Below are positions 43,849 through 53,265 of a stretch of DNA of 64,000 nt, piece after piece. Every line of letters begins with the position of its first letter. Position 1 is the first letter of the stretch. The DNA lies in contig VSND01000003.1 in assembly GCA_009774145.1 (NCBI GenBank), positions 1 to 64,000 on the forward strand, in the 5' to 3' direction. Both the position numbers and the translations under genes were made by a program. The DNA is from Lachnospiraceae bacterium (GTDB taxonomy: Bacteria; Bacillota; Clostridia; Lachnospirales; Lachnospiraceae). The notes beneath the pieces were generated by a model. It made no database searches, had not been told where the DNA came from, and saw nothing but the letters and a program-made list of their open reading frames with translations.

Positions 43849-44568
43849 ATGGCACAGATTGTGTGCAAAGATGTGGTACTGGGCTACGAGGGGAAAGCAG
43901 TGGTGCAGAATCTGAACTTTGAAGTGAACAAAGGAGACTACCTGTGCATTGTGGGAGAAAACGGTTCCGGCAAGAGCACGCTGATCAGGGCTATGCTCCG
44001 GCTGAAAGAACCCATGTCAGGAGAGATCTGCATGGATGACGGCCTGGAGACAGACGGAATCGGATATCTGCCGCAGCAGACGGTCGTACAGAAGGATTTT
44101 CCGGCATCGGTGCAGGAGATTGTGCGGTCCGGCTGCCTGGGGCGTTTTGGGTGGCGTCCGTTCTACGGGAGGGCAGAAAAAGAGAGGGCGGCAGAAAACA
44201 TGGAGAAGCTCGGCATTGCGCATCTGGCAAAACGCTGCTACCGGGAGTTGTCCGGGGGCCAGCAGCAGAGAGTTCTGCTGGCAAGAGCGCTCTGTGCAAC
44301 CAGATACATGCTGCTTCTGGATGAGCCGGTGTCCGGGCTTGACCCGGCAGCCGTTCAGGAAATGTATGAGCTTCTGGAAAAACTGAACCATGAAGAGAAG
44401 ATCACGATTATCATGGTGTCTCATGATATTCATGCGGCAGCTGTCTATGCGGACCGCATTCTTCATATCAGCGAGGAGCCGCTGTTTTTTGGAACAAAGG
44501 AAGATTATCTGAAAAGCGAAATCGGAAAGACCTGTTTTTCAAGGATGGGAGGTCAAATACATGTCTGA
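43849..44568 (+). CDS. znuC: Zinc ABC transporter ATP-binding protein
   Basis: ABC ATPase of 239 aa with GENGSGKST (Walker A), LSGGQQQRVLLARAL (signature), LLLDEPVSGLD (Walker B) and MVSHDIHAA (switch His). It energises the metal importer. It lies 16 bp after znuA and overlaps znuB by 8 bp. Confidence 0.93.
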   Translation: MAQIVCKDVVLGYEGKAVVQNLNFEVNKGDYLCIVGENGSGKSTLIRAMLRLKEPMSGEICMDDGLETDGIGYLPQQTVVQKDFPASVQEIVRSGCLGRFGWRPFYGRAEKERAAENMEKLGIAHLAKRCYRELSGGQQQRVLLARALCATRYMLLLDEPVSGLDPAAVQEMYELLEKLNHEEKITIIMVSHDIHAAAVYADRILHISEEPLFFGTKEDYLKSEIGKTCFSRMGGQIHV

Positions 44569-45400
44569 GATACTTGGAGTCTACTTCAGCTATCCGTTTG
44601 TAAGGTATGCCATGGTGGTGGGAGTGCTGATTGCACTGTCTTCCTCCCTGCTGGGGGTATCCCTTGTATTAAAACGGTTTTCTTTTATCGGCGACGGGCT
44701 TTCCCATGTGGCGTTCGGCGCCATGGCTGCGGCAACCGTACTGGATGTGGCAAATGATATGGTGGTCGTCCTGCCGGTTACCATAGGTTCGGCGATTCTG
44801 CTTCTTCGCACGGGACAAAACACAAAACTGAAGGGGGATGCAGTGATTGCCATGGTATCTGTAGGTGCGCTGGCATCTGGATATCTGTTTTTAAATCTGT
44901 TCTCCAAATCGGCGAATCTGACCGGAGATGTATGCAGCACCCTGTTCGGCTCCACAGCGATCCTGACCCTGTCCATCTCGGATGTGCGGCTGTGCATCCT
45001 TCTGTCCGTGCTGGTGGTGGTGATCTTTACCGTTTTTTATCATCGTGTCTTTGCGGTGACCTTTGACGAAACTTTTGCCCGGGCAACCGGGATGAAGGCA
45101 GGCAGGTATAATCTGCTGATTGCAGTGGTCACGGCATCTGTTATTGTGCTGGCCATGAAGCTTGTGGGTTCGCTGCTTATATCGGCGCTTGTCATTTTTC
45201 CGGCGCTTTCTGCCATGCGCCTGTTCAAAAGCTTTCGCGGAGTGATTCTGGCGTCCGCAGTGCTGTCGGTTGTCTGCGCTTCGTCCGGGATCTTCCTCTC
45301 GATTCTGGCTGCCACACCGGTCGGGGCAACCATTGTATGCATGAATATGGCGATGTTTGCCCTGTGCAGCCTGACCAGAATGGGTATCAGACATCCGTAA
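44561..45400 (+). CDS. znuB: Zinc ABC transporter permease
   Basis: ABC-3-family membrane permease of 279 aa with about eight hydrophobic segments. It has FIGDGLSHVAFGA and the conserved LVGSLLISALVIFPALSAM. It completes the Fur/znuABC operon. A perfect 11-bp hairpin (CAGACATCCGT/ACGGATGTCTG, 45388-45415) straddles the stop codon but lacks a T-run. Confidence 0.93.
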   Translation: MSEILGVYFSYPFVRYAMVVGVLIALSSSLLGVSLVLKRFSFIGDGLSHVAFGAMAAATVLDVANDMVVVLPVTIGSAILLLRTGQNTKLKGDAVIAMVSVGALASGYLFLNLFSKSANLTGDVCSTLFGSTAILTLSISDVRLCILLSVLVVVIFTVFYHRVFAVTFDETFARATGMKAGRYNLLIAVVTASVIVLAMKLVGSLLISALVIFPALSAMRLFKSFRGVILASAVLSVVCASSGIFLSILAATPVGATIVCMNMAMFALCSLTRMGIRHP

Positions 45401-45466
45401 CGGAACGGATGTCTGGCAGACCAAAAAGGGCAACATTGCATTTTCCGGTAATATTTAGTATAGTAT

Positions 45467-45558
45467 ATATCTGGTGTTTAATAATTGCTGGAAAAGTATG
45501 ATAAACGGCACGGGGATCAAAGTTCTGTGCGTGCAGGAATTTAGTGCCGTTTATATAG
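45467..45558 (+). repeat. Structured dispersed repeat, tandem copy A
   Basis: Unit of 92 bp containing AATTGCTGGAAAAGTATG, then the arms ATAAACGGCAC (45501-45511) and GTGCCGTTTAT (45544-45554) around a 32-nt loop. It differs from copy B at about five positions, all outside the central 73 bp except one near the end. Confidence 0.82.
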
Positions 45559-45650
45559 ATATCTGGCATTTGAAAATTGCTGGAAAAGTATGATAAACGG
45601 CACGGGGATCAAAGTTCTGTGCGTGCAGGAATTTAGTGCCGTTTATATGG
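45559..45650 (+). repeat. Structured dispersed repeat, tandem copy B
   Basis: Second 92-bp unit directly abutting copy A, with arms at 45593-45603 and 45636-45646. It begins ATCTGGCATTTGAAAATTGC, which matches the partial copy at 42.2 kb. Together the two units fill most of the 279-bp gap between znuB and the DUF512 gene. Confidence 0.82.
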
Positions 45651-45679
45651 ATGAAGAAAGAAAATGAGGGTTAAGAGGC

Positions 45680-46981
45680 ATGGAACACATAATAAGTGCG
45701 GTTGTTCCCGGGAGCATTGCGCAGGAGATGGAGATCGAGCCCGGAGACGTACTGCTGTCCGTGAACGGGCAGGTTCCGGTGGATATCTTTGATTACCGGT
45801 ATTTGATGAATGAAGAAGAGATCCAGGTTCTGATCCGGAAGAGAAGCGGCGAGGAATGGGAACTGGAGATTGAGAAAGAATATGAAGAGGATCTGGGGCT
45901 GGAATTTGAGAACGGCCTGATGGATGATTACCGTTCCTGCAGGAATCAATGTATTTTCTGCTTCATCGACCAGCTTCCGAAAGGAATGCGGGATACCCTG
46001 TATTTTAAGGATGACGATTCCCGCCTGTCCTTTCTGCAGGGGAATTATCTGACGCTGACCAATATGAGCGATGCAGATCTGGACCGCATCCTCTATTATA
46101 AACTGTCTCCCATCAATATTTCGTTTCATACAACGAACCCGGAGCTTCGCTGCAAAATGCTCCATAATCGTTTTGCGGGAGAGATCCATAAGAAGGTACA
46201 GAGGCTTAAGGAAGCCGGAATCGTGATGAACGGTCAGATCGTTCTGTGCAGAGGAGTGAATGACAGGGAGGAGCTGGAGCGGTCCATCCGGGATTTGACA
46301 AAATATCTGCCACAGCTTCAGAGTGTGTCGGTCGTGCCGGTGGGGCTGACCCGTTACCGGGACGGTCTGTATCCGCTGGAACCGTTTACCAGAGAAGATG
46401 CCTGCCAGGTTCTGGAGATGATCCACAGGTGGCAGAAGAAGATTTTTGATATGCATGGCACGCATTTTATTCATGCGGGAGATGAATGGTATATTCTGGC
46501 AGGACAGCCTGTACCGGAGCAGGACAGGTATGACGGTTATCCGCAGCTGGAAAATGGAGTCGGCATGGTGAGGCTTCTGGAAGAGGAAGTAAAGGCTGCT
46601 CTGGAAGGGGTATCGGGGGACGCAAGAGAGCGGAGAATAACGATGGCAACCGGAGAACTTGCGGCTCCTTTTCTTGCAGGGCATGCAGAGAGGATTCGGG
46701 AAAAATATCCTGATATCCGGATCCAGGTGATTCCCGTTCAGAACCGTTTTTTTGGAGAGAGGATTACAGTGGCCGGTCTTGTGACCGGGCAGGATCTGAT
46801 CAGGCAGCTGAAAGGAAGGATATCAGGAGAGAAGCTTTTGATCACGGAGCACATGCTCAAAAGCAAAGAGCCGGTCTTTCTGGATGATGTGACCGTGGAA
46901 GAAGTGGAAAATGCTTTACAAATCAAAATATCCATAGTAGAATCAGGCGGAAATGATCTTGTGAGGCATATTGTGGAATAG
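45680..46981 (+). CDS. DUF512 protein: PDZ-like, radical-SAM-like and DUF512 domains
   Basis: Protein of 433 aa. Residues 1-70 are PDZ-like (SIAQEMEIEPGDVLLSVNG). A radical-SAM-like segment follows with the cysteine motif CRNQCIFCFIDQLP, and then a C-terminal DUF512 domain (FFGERITVAGLVTGQDL). The exact reaction is unknown. It is 17 bp upstream of der, a gene order conserved in many Clostridia. It could be an iron-sulfur enzyme linked to ribosome or envelope biogenesis (inference). Confidence 0.88.
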   Translation: MEHIISAVVPGSIAQEMEIEPGDVLLSVNGQVPVDIFDYRYLMNEEEIQVLIRKRSGEEWELEIEKEYEEDLGLEFENGLMDDYRSCRNQCIFCFIDQLPKGMRDTLYFKDDDSRLSFLQGNYLTLTNMSDADLDRILYYKLSPINISFHTTNPELRCKMLHNRFAGEIHKKVQRLKEAGIVMNGQIVLCRGVNDREELERSIRDLTKYLPQLQSVSVVPVGLTRYRDGLYPLEPFTREDACQVLEMIHRWQKKIFDMHGTHFIHAGDEWYILAGQPVPEQDRYDGYPQLENGVGMVRLLEEEVKAALEGVSGDARERRITMATGELAAPFLAGHAERIREKYPDIRIQVIPVQNRFFGERITVAGLVTGQDLIRQLKGRISGEKLLITEHMLKSKEPVFLDDVTVEEVENALQIKISIVESGGNDLVRHIVE

Positions 46982-46998
46982 TATGGAAAGAGGTAGAT

Positions 46999-48321
46999 AT
47001 GAGGAAAGCAGTTGTAGCAATTGTGGGACGGCCAAATGTGGGAAAATCCACACTGTTCAATGCGCTGGCGGGAGAGAATATCTCCATTGTCAAGGATACG
47101 CCGGGCGTGACCAGAGACCGGATCTATGCAGATATCGCATGGCTGAACCATAACTTTACGATGATCGATACCGGCGGAATCGAGCCGGACAGCAGCGATC
47201 TGATTCTGTCCCAGATGAGGGAACAGGCGCAGATTGCCATTGACACGGCGGATGTGATTCTTTTTCTGGTGGATGTGCGCCAGGGACTGCAGGATGCGGA
47301 TTCCAAGGTGGCGGATATGCTTCGCCGCTCACACAAGCCGGTGATTCTGGTGGTAAACAAAGTGGACAGCTTTCAGAAATATATGGCGGATGTATATGAA
47401 TTTTACAATCTCGGAATCGGAGATCCGATTCCGGTGTCGGCAGCGTCCAGGCTTGGAATCGGAGACATGCTGGATGAAGTAGTGGCACATTTTCCGGAAC
47501 ATGCAGATGGAGGAGAGGAGGACGACCGGCCCAAGATTGCCATTGTAGGCAAGCCGAATGTGGGAAAATCTTCCATCATCAACAGACTGACCGGCAATAA
47601 CCGGGTGATTGTATCGGATATGGCAGGAACGACGAGAGACGCCATTGATACGGATATCTGCTGGAATGGAAAGGAATATGTGTTTATCGATACGGCAGGG
47701 CTCCGGCGTAAGAACAAGATCAAAGAAGAACTGGAACGCTACAGCATTATCCGTACCGTAACCGCCGTAGAACGTGCGGATGTGGTGGTGGTGGTGATCG
47801 ATGCCATGGAGGGTGTGACCGAGCAGGATGCAAAGATTGCAGGAATTGCCCATGAACGGGGAAAAGGCATCGTGATCGCGGTTAACAAATGGGATGCGAT
47901 TGAGAAAAATGACAAAACCATTTATGAGTTTACCCGCCGGGTGAGAGAGGTACTTTCTTTCATGCCCTATGCGGAGATTGTGTTCATATCAGCGGAAACC
48001 GGGCAGCGGCTGCCGAAGCTTTTTGAAATCATTGACATGGTGATCGAGAACCAGACGCTCCGTATCCAGACAGGAGTGCTTAATGAGATCATTATGGAAG
48101 CAGTTGCCATACAGCAGCCTCCTTCAGACCGGGGGCGGAGACTGAAGATCTTCTATGTGACGCAGGTCTCGGTAAAGCCGCCGACCTTTGTGGTCTTTGT
48201 CAATGATAAAGAACTGATGCATTTTTCCTATACCCGTTATCTGGAAAACAGAATCCGGGATGCTTTTGGCTTTAAAGGAACTTCCCTGAAATTTATCATA
48301 CGTGAGAGAAAGGAACAGTGA
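46999..48321 (+). CDS. der: Ribosome-assembly GTPase Der (EngA)
   Basis: GTPase of 440 aa with two tandem G domains: GRPNVGKST with DTPGVTRDR, and GKPNVGKSS with DMAGTTRDAIDT. Both have NKVD/NKWD, and a C-terminal KH-like domain binds RNA. It acts in 50S subunit maturation in the cytosol. It is followed closely by plsY. Confidence 0.97.
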   Translation: MRKAVVAIVGRPNVGKSTLFNALAGENISIVKDTPGVTRDRIYADIAWLNHNFTMIDTGGIEPDSSDLILSQMREQAQIAIDTADVILFLVDVRQGLQDADSKVADMLRRSHKPVILVVNKVDSFQKYMADVYEFYNLGIGDPIPVSAASRLGIGDMLDEVVAHFPEHADGGEEDDRPKIAIVGKPNVGKSSIINRLTGNNRVIVSDMAGTTRDAIDTDICWNGKEYVFIDTAGLRRKNKIKEELERYSIIRTVTAVERADVVVVVIDAMEGVTEQDAKIAGIAHERGKGIVIAVNKWDAIEKNDKTIYEFTRRVREVLSFMPYAEIVFISAETGQRLPKLFEIIDMVIENQTLRIQTGVLNEIIMEAVAIQQPPSDRGRRLKIFYVTQVSVKPPTFVVFVNDKELMHFSYTRYLENRIRDAFGFKGTSLKFIIRERKEQ

Positions 48322-48325
48322 TGGC

Positions 48326-48967
48326 ATGGAGCGGTTGATCAGTCTTGGAATTGGTTATCTGTTCGGCATCTTTCAGACTGCCTATATCTATGGAAGGATG
48401 AACGGGATCGATATCCGGGAGCATGGGAGCGGCAATGCCGGAACGACCAATGCCCTCCGGGTGCTTGGTAAAAAGGCAGGTATCATTGTGCTTCTGGGAG
48501 ATGTGGCAAAGACGGTGCTTGCCGTTGTGGCAGTGAGGGTCCTGTTTCACAGGCAGGATGCGGACTGGCTGCCTCTTCTGGGCATGTATGCGGCAGCAGG
48601 AGCGATTCTGGGGCATAATTATCCGGCACAGCTCGGCTTCAAAGGCGGCAAGGGAATTGCCTGTACGGCAGGGCTTGTTCTGACGCTGGGACCCATTGTA
48701 ACAGCTCTGGAGGCATCCACGTTTCTGCTGACGGTCCTTCTGACCAGGTATGTATCGCTGGGATCGATTTTCGTGGTGATTGAGCTGGTGGCGGTTCTGG
48801 CAGTCCTTGGACAGAACGGATATTATGGCATGAATCAGGGACATCTGATGGAATTTTATGCCATCAGCGTGCTGCTTGCCTGTATGGCAATCTATCGCCA
48901 CAGGGCCAATATTGTACGGCTTTTGAAAGGAACAGAGAGCAAAATCTTTCAGAAGAAGTCCGGGTAA
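48326..48967 (+). CDS. plsY: Glycerol-3-phosphate acyltransferase PlsY
   Basis: Integral membrane acyltransferase of about 213 aa that uses acyl-phosphate to make lysophosphatidate. It has GSGNAGTTNALRVLGKKAG, GHNYPAQLGFKGGKGIA and about five membrane segments. The ATG at 48326 has AAAGGAA 10 bp upstream; the longer frame would overlap der. Part of the der-plsY-gpsA cluster for phospholipid synthesis. Confidence 0.93.
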   Translation: MERLISLGIGYLFGIFQTAYIYGRMNGIDIREHGSGNAGTTNALRVLGKKAGIIVLLGDVAKTVLAVVAVRVLFHRQDADWLPLLGMYAAAGAILGHNYPAQLGFKGGKGIACTAGLVLTLGPIVTALEASTFLLTVLLTRYVSLGSIFVVIELVAVLAVLGQNGYYGMNQGHLMEFYAISVLLACMAIYRHRANIVRLLKGTESKIFQKKSG

Positions 48968-49039
48968 GGCAGTCTGTGTCCGGTACGAAGAGATCGTCCG
49001 GGCAGAGGAACAGGAATTATTTTTTCAGGAGAGAGGATT

Positions 49040-50050
49040 ATGGCAGGAGTCAGTGTGATCGGAGCAGGAAGCTGGGGCATGGCCATCGCAAAGGTGCTGG
49101 ACACCAACGGGCATGAGGTGACGGTATGGTCCCACAGAGAAGAAGAGGCCGAAAGGCTGAGAGAAATACGGGAGAACGATACAAAGCTCCCGGGAGTAAA
49201 GCTTTCAGAATCTGTACAGTTTACTTCGGATCTGGAGGCGGCAGTGAAAGCAGGGGCGCTGCTGATTCTGGCAGTTCCGTCTACAGCCGTTCGAAGCACG
49301 GCGCATCAGATGGCTTCTTATGTAAAGCCGGGAACCGTGATCGTGAATCTGGCGAAAGGAATCGAAGAGCGTACACGGATGGTTCTGACCGATGTGATAG
49401 AACAGGAGATTCCAGGAGTCAATGCGGCGGTTCTGTCCGGTCCAAGCCATGCGGAGGAGGTAGGGCATGGAATCCCCACTACAGTTGTGGCAGGGGCAAA
49501 GGACCGGGAAACGGCAGAATATATCCAGAATATATTTATGAATCAGGTATTCCGCGTCTATACCAGCCCGGATATGCTGGGGATCGAGCTGGGCGGAGCG
49601 CTGAAGAATGTGATTGCTCTGGCGGCAGGTGTGGCGGACGGGCTTGGCTGCGGCGACAATACCAAGGCGGCGCTGATTACCAGAGGCATTGCGGAGATGA
49701 GCCGTCTGGGGGTTGCCATGGGCGGACGGATCGAGACTTTCAACGGTCTGACAGGAATCGGAGATCTGATCGTAACCTGTGCATCCAGACACAGCCGGAA
49801 CCGGAAGGCCGGGTATCTGATTGGACAGGGAAGAACCATGCAGGAAGCCATGGATGAAGTAAAGATGGTAGTAGAGGGCGTGTATTCTGCAAGGGCAGCC
49901 ATGGCGCTTGCCAGAACATATGGTGTGAACATGCCTATTGTGGAAGAAGTGAACCGGGTGCTTTTTGAAAACAAGCCGGCCAGAGAGGCGATGGCGGATC
50001 TGATGCTGCGGGATAAGAAGATCGAGAATCCGGAACTGCCCTGGAACTGA
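49040..50050 (+). CDS. gpsA: NAD(P)H-dependent glycerol-3-phosphate dehydrogenase
   Basis: Cytosolic enzyme of 336 aa that reduces DHAP to sn-glycerol-3-phosphate, the substrate of PlsY encoded just upstream. It has VIGAGSWGMAIA (Rossmann), the catalytic Lys in GGALKNVIALAAG, and GLTGIGDLIVTC. AGGAGAGAGG precedes the start. Confidence 0.96.
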   Translation: MAGVSVIGAGSWGMAIAKVLDTNGHEVTVWSHREEEAERLREIRENDTKLPGVKLSESVQFTSDLEAAVKAGALLILAVPSTAVRSTAHQMASYVKPGTVIVNLAKGIEERTRMVLTDVIEQEIPGVNAAVLSGPSHAEEVGHGIPTTVVAGAKDRETAEYIQNIFMNQVFRVYTSPDMLGIELGGALKNVIALAAGVADGLGCGDNTKAALITRGIAEMSRLGVAMGGRIETFNGLTGIGDLIVTCASRHSRNRKAGYLIGQGRTMQEAMDEVKMVVEGVYSARAAMALARTYGVNMPIVEEVNRVLFENKPAREAMADLMLRDKKIENPELPWN

Positions 50051-50128
50051 GCTGTTTTCGGATGAAAGCGGACTGACTGCGGGAATGGTTCGAAAACCGC
50101 TGTTTTGCAGGAAGAAATGGAGAGAAAA

Positions 50129-50998
50129 ATGACAAGGGAAGAATTTCGGACGTTGACAGAAAAGGGAACGGTACTTCTGGATGGAGGGACAGGCTCCTGT
50201 CTGCGCAGTATGGGCATGCCGGCGGGAGTCTGTACCGAGCAGTGGGTATATGAGCATCCAGAGGCCATAAAAAAGCTCCAGACAGAGTATGCTCTGGCAG
50301 GATCGCAGATCATCTATGCGCCGACTTTTGGCGCGAACCGGATATCGCTTGGGAACGTGGGGCTGGCGGACCAGGCAGAGGAACTGAACCGGGCGCTGGC
50401 GGCCAGAACCGTAGAACATATGGGGCGGCGTGTACTCGTGGCAGGTGATTTGTCTACGACAGGGAAACCGATGGAGCCGTATGGCCCCATGACCTATGAC
50501 AGACTGCTGGAAATCTATAAGGAGCAGATCGGTTTTCTGGCGGAGTCAGGAGTGGATCTGCTGGTGGCAGAGACACTTCTGTCTCAGGAAGAAGCGCTGG
50601 TAATCTGCGATGCGGCGCGTGCAGTGTGTGACCTGCCGCTGCTTATATCGTTTACCTGCGAAGGAGACGGAAATCTGTATTTCGGAGGGTCGGTGGCGGA
50701 AGCTGCCGCTGCACTGGAGGCCATGGGGGCGGATGCAGCGGGCGTCAACTGCTCGGTAGGTCCGGATCAGCTGGAGGCAGTCATCCGTCAGTTAAAAGAT
50801 ACCATATCGATTCCGGTCATGGCAAAGCCCAATGCAGGGATGCCTGTGATCACAGAGACCGGGGAAGCGGTCTACAGTATGAAGGCAGAAGAGTTTGCCG
50901 GACATGTTCTTCATCTGAGGGACTGCGGAGCGTCCCTGATCGGCGGATGCTGCGGGACCACTCCGGAATACATCAGGGAAATAAAGAAGAGTCTGTAA
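50129..50998 (+). CDS. Homocysteine S-methyltransferase-family protein
   Basis: Protein of about 289 aa matching the Zn-dependent homocysteine-binding barrel (MetH N-terminal/BhmT type). It has LLDGGTGSCL, ETLLSQEEAL and the three zinc Cys: one in GVNCSVGP and the pair in GGCCGTTPEYI. It transfers a methyl group to homocysteine or a related thiol. Starts at 50117 and 50129 are both possible; GGAG 6 bp before 50129 is better spaced. No cobalamin domain is present, so it may pair with other methylation proteins. Confidence 0.85.
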   Translation: MTREEFRTLTEKGTVLLDGGTGSCLRSMGMPAGVCTEQWVYEHPEAIKKLQTEYALAGSQIIYAPTFGANRISLGNVGLADQAEELNRALAARTVEHMGRRVLVAGDLSTTGKPMEPYGPMTYDRLLEIYKEQIGFLAESGVDLLVAETLLSQEEALVICDAARAVCDLPLLISFTCEGDGNLYFGGSVAEAAAALEAMGADAAGVNCSVGPDQLEAVIRQLKDTISIPVMAKPNAGMPVITETGEAVYSMKAEEFAGHVLHLRDCGASLIGGCCGTTPEYIREIKKSL

Positions 50999-51000
50999 TT

Positions 51001-52584
51001 ATGAAAAAAGTGATTATCCTGAGCTTCAGCCTGCTGGCAGCCGGTCTTTTTGCCGGGTATCTGTTTCTTTTTACGTCCGCGCAGGTAATGGGAGCGAGCG
51101 TGCTTTCAGAGGAAGAAGTCTCCTTTCTTCTGGCAGACAAAGTCTGCTTTTCTCCGGAAACGGATGCAGGTCTTTGGCTGAATGGGGTGGAGATTCCCTA
51201 CGAAACAGAAGAGAAACGGTATTATATTCCCAGAAATATGGAGGAAGACCATTGGAAAGGGCAGATTTGTGCGTCGGCGGACGGTATGCCGGCTTCTGTC
51301 ATATGGGAAGCAGACGAAGCTTTTGATAATATCAAAGATGCAGTTGCTGCGGGGCATGTTTTTGCGTGTATCATCTATAATGAGACCGGTTATCAAAAAG
51401 TATCCGTGCTCTTTACCGGGATTCCGGTCATGTGCATTGACGGAGATATGGGAGAGACCGATTCCAGAGTGCGGGTATTTGATCCGGTGAAGAGCCTTCA
51501 GGGGAATTATCAGACAGAGGAAAGCCGTATTTACTATAATATTCGCGGCAATGCGAGCAAACGGTTTGAAAAGATCGGATATCGTCTGGAACTTCTGCAG
51601 GAAGACGGGGAAGCGGGCCGGAAAACCTCTCTGCTTGGGATGAGAATCGACAATGACTGGCAGCTGAAAGCCATGTATTCCGACCGGAGCAAGCTGCGGG
51701 ACAAACTGTCCATTGATCTGTGGAACCAGATTGCAGAAAGAACGGAGACGAAGGCCGATGCAGGCTGCCGGATGGAATATCTGGAACTGATCATAAATGG
51801 AAGCTATCAGGGACTGTACGGGCTGGTGGAACCTACAGACTATAAGTCTCTGAGCCTGAATAAAGAAAAGGATCTGATCTATAAAGCAGCATCGGATGAG
51901 TGGCCGGATGAGCGTCTTTTTGACGAGAGTGAACAGCTGCAGTCTTTCAGCTGTGCCGGAGTCAACATCCGACAGGCCGGTAAAATATATGCGCCCGGTC
52001 TGTGGGAGCCTTTCCGCAGGTTCTGGAACAGCGGGTATGAGATGGAGTCGCAGGAAGATCTGGAAAAGCTGTATGACTGTATCGACCGGCAGAATTTCAT
52101 TGCATATGACCTGTATTATAATGCGATTGCGGGAATGGATAACCGGTTTAAAAATATCATTTACAGCACCGTGGTTCACGCAGACGGAACCTTTACCATC
52201 CGCCGGATTCCATGGGATCAGAATTATTCCTGGGGCGATGACTTTGAAGAAGGAGAAGAGAAGGATATTAAGAATATCCGCTATAATCCGGAGCTTGCCT
52301 GCCGGTGGCTGAATGAAGAGGTGTTCCGCAACATGCAGAAATACGACAGCGGGCTTTCCGAAGACATGAGGATTACATGGGAAGAATGGCGCGGGACATT
52401 TTTAAAGGAAGAATACTGGAAAACCCACGCCCGGGAGCTGATGGAGTATCTGACCGGTTCCGGTGCGTTCGCCCGGGATACCGTCAGGTGGCCGGACAGC
52501 AACAATGTGGCGGGAACCGGGGAGATTGAGGCATTTATTGACGCACGGTTTGTATGGCTGGATGAATATCTGCGCAGGCTTTAA
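51001..52584 (+). CDS. CotH kinase-family protein, exported
   Basis: Protein of 527 aa with an N-terminal signal or membrane segment (about residues 4-25) and a CotH-like kinase domain: YYNIRGNASKRFEKIGYRLEL, SDRSKLRDKLSIDLWNQI, and the candidate active-site region FTIRRIPWDQNYSWGDDF. CotH proteins phosphorylate surface proteins, first known in spore coats. The gene starts 2 bp after the methyltransferase stop with only a weak ribosome site, which suggests coupling. Its surface target is unknown. Confidence 0.82.
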   Translation: MKKVIILSFSLLAAGLFAGYLFLFTSAQVMGASVLSEEEVSFLLADKVCFSPETDAGLWLNGVEIPYETEEKRYYIPRNMEEDHWKGQICASADGMPASVIWEADEAFDNIKDAVAAGHVFACIIYNETGYQKVSVLFTGIPVMCIDGDMGETDSRVRVFDPVKSLQGNYQTEESRIYYNIRGNASKRFEKIGYRLELLQEDGEAGRKTSLLGMRIDNDWQLKAMYSDRSKLRDKLSIDLWNQIAERTETKADAGCRMEYLELIINGSYQGLYGLVEPTDYKSLSLNKEKDLIYKAASDEWPDERLFDESEQLQSFSCAGVNIRQAGKIYAPGLWEPFRRFWNSGYEMESQEDLEKLYDCIDRQNFIAYDLYYNAIAGMDNRFKNIIYSTVVHADGTFTIRRIPWDQNYSWGDDFEEGEEKDIKNIRYNPELACRWLNEEVFRNMQKYDSGLSEDMRITWEEWRGTFLKEEYWKTHARELMEYLTGSGAFARDTVRWPDSNNVAGTGEIEAFIDARFVWLDEYLRRL

Positions 52585-52609
52585 TGGTGAACGTCTTTGG
52601 TAAAAATAA

Positions 52610-52638
52610 TTGACAAAGGAAGCGTTCATTGTTACAAT
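52610..52638 (+). promoter_or_regulatory. Sigma-A promoter of ilvN-ilvC
   Basis: TTGACA (52610-52615) and TACAAT (52633-52638) with a 17-bp spacer. The leader to the ATG at 52697 is about 50 nt, too short for a T-box or peptide attenuator. Confidence 0.82.
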
Positions 52639-52696
52639 ATTTTGGTATTGAAAAAATAATGCTTTATCAGAGTGAATGAAGAAAGCGGGGAGACAG

Positions 52697-53245
52697 ATGG
52701 ACAAGGTGGTTTTTTCACTTCTTGTAGAAAACTCGTCAGGTGTTCTGAGCCGTGTTGCAGGGCTTTTTACCCGGCGTGGTTATAATATTGACAGTATCGC
52801 TGCAGGTGTGACTGCGGATCCGAAATTTACAAGGATCACGGTGGTGGCAAGAGGGGATGAGATCATCCTTGAGCAGATCGAGAAGCAGCTGAACAAGCTG
52901 GAGGACGTGGTGGATATCAAGAAGCTCATGCCGGACAGTTCTGTATGCCGGGAACTGGTGCTCCTGAAGGTGCTCTGTGATGCAAAAAACCGTCAGAATA
53001 TCATATCGATTGCCGATATTTTCAGGGCAAAGATCGTAGACGTTTCCATAGATTCTCTGGTGATTGAGCTGGTAGGCAGCCAGACAAAGATTGATGCGTT
53101 CCTCCGTATGCTGGAGGACGTGGAGATTCTGGAGCTTGCGCGTACCGGTCTCACCGGTCTTTCCAGAGGCACTTCTGATGTGAAGCTGCACAACGGAGAC
53201 GGGAAGCTTGTGGACTACGATTTGTATAAAAGCAAACACATTTAG
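52697..53245 (+). CDS. ilvN: Acetolactate synthase small (regulatory) subunit
   Basis: Regulatory subunit of 182 aa with an N-terminal ACT domain (FSLLVENSSGVLSRVAGLF; RGYNIDSIA) and the C-terminal ALS_ss_C domain. It binds valine and activates the catalytic subunit. The ATG at 52697 has GGGGAGAC before it. No ilvB lies upstream in this window, so the catalytic subunit is encoded elsewhere. It is followed 20 bp later by ilvC. Confidence 0.93.
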   Translation: MDKVVFSLLVENSSGVLSRVAGLFTRRGYNIDSIAAGVTADPKFTRITVVARGDEIILEQIEKQLNKLEDVVDIKKLMPDSSVCRELVLLKVLCDAKNRQNIISIADIFRAKIVDVSIDSLVIELVGSQTKIDAFLRMLEDVEILELARTGLTGLSRGTSDVKLHNGDGKLVDYDLYKSKHI

Positions 53246-53265
53246 GATGATGGAGGAGAGAAACA

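Noticed and set aside
45388..45415. Perfect 11-bp hairpin at the znuB stop codon as a terminator
   Set aside because: No T-run follows and the hairpin covers the stop codon. It may slow decay, but a terminator call is not supported.
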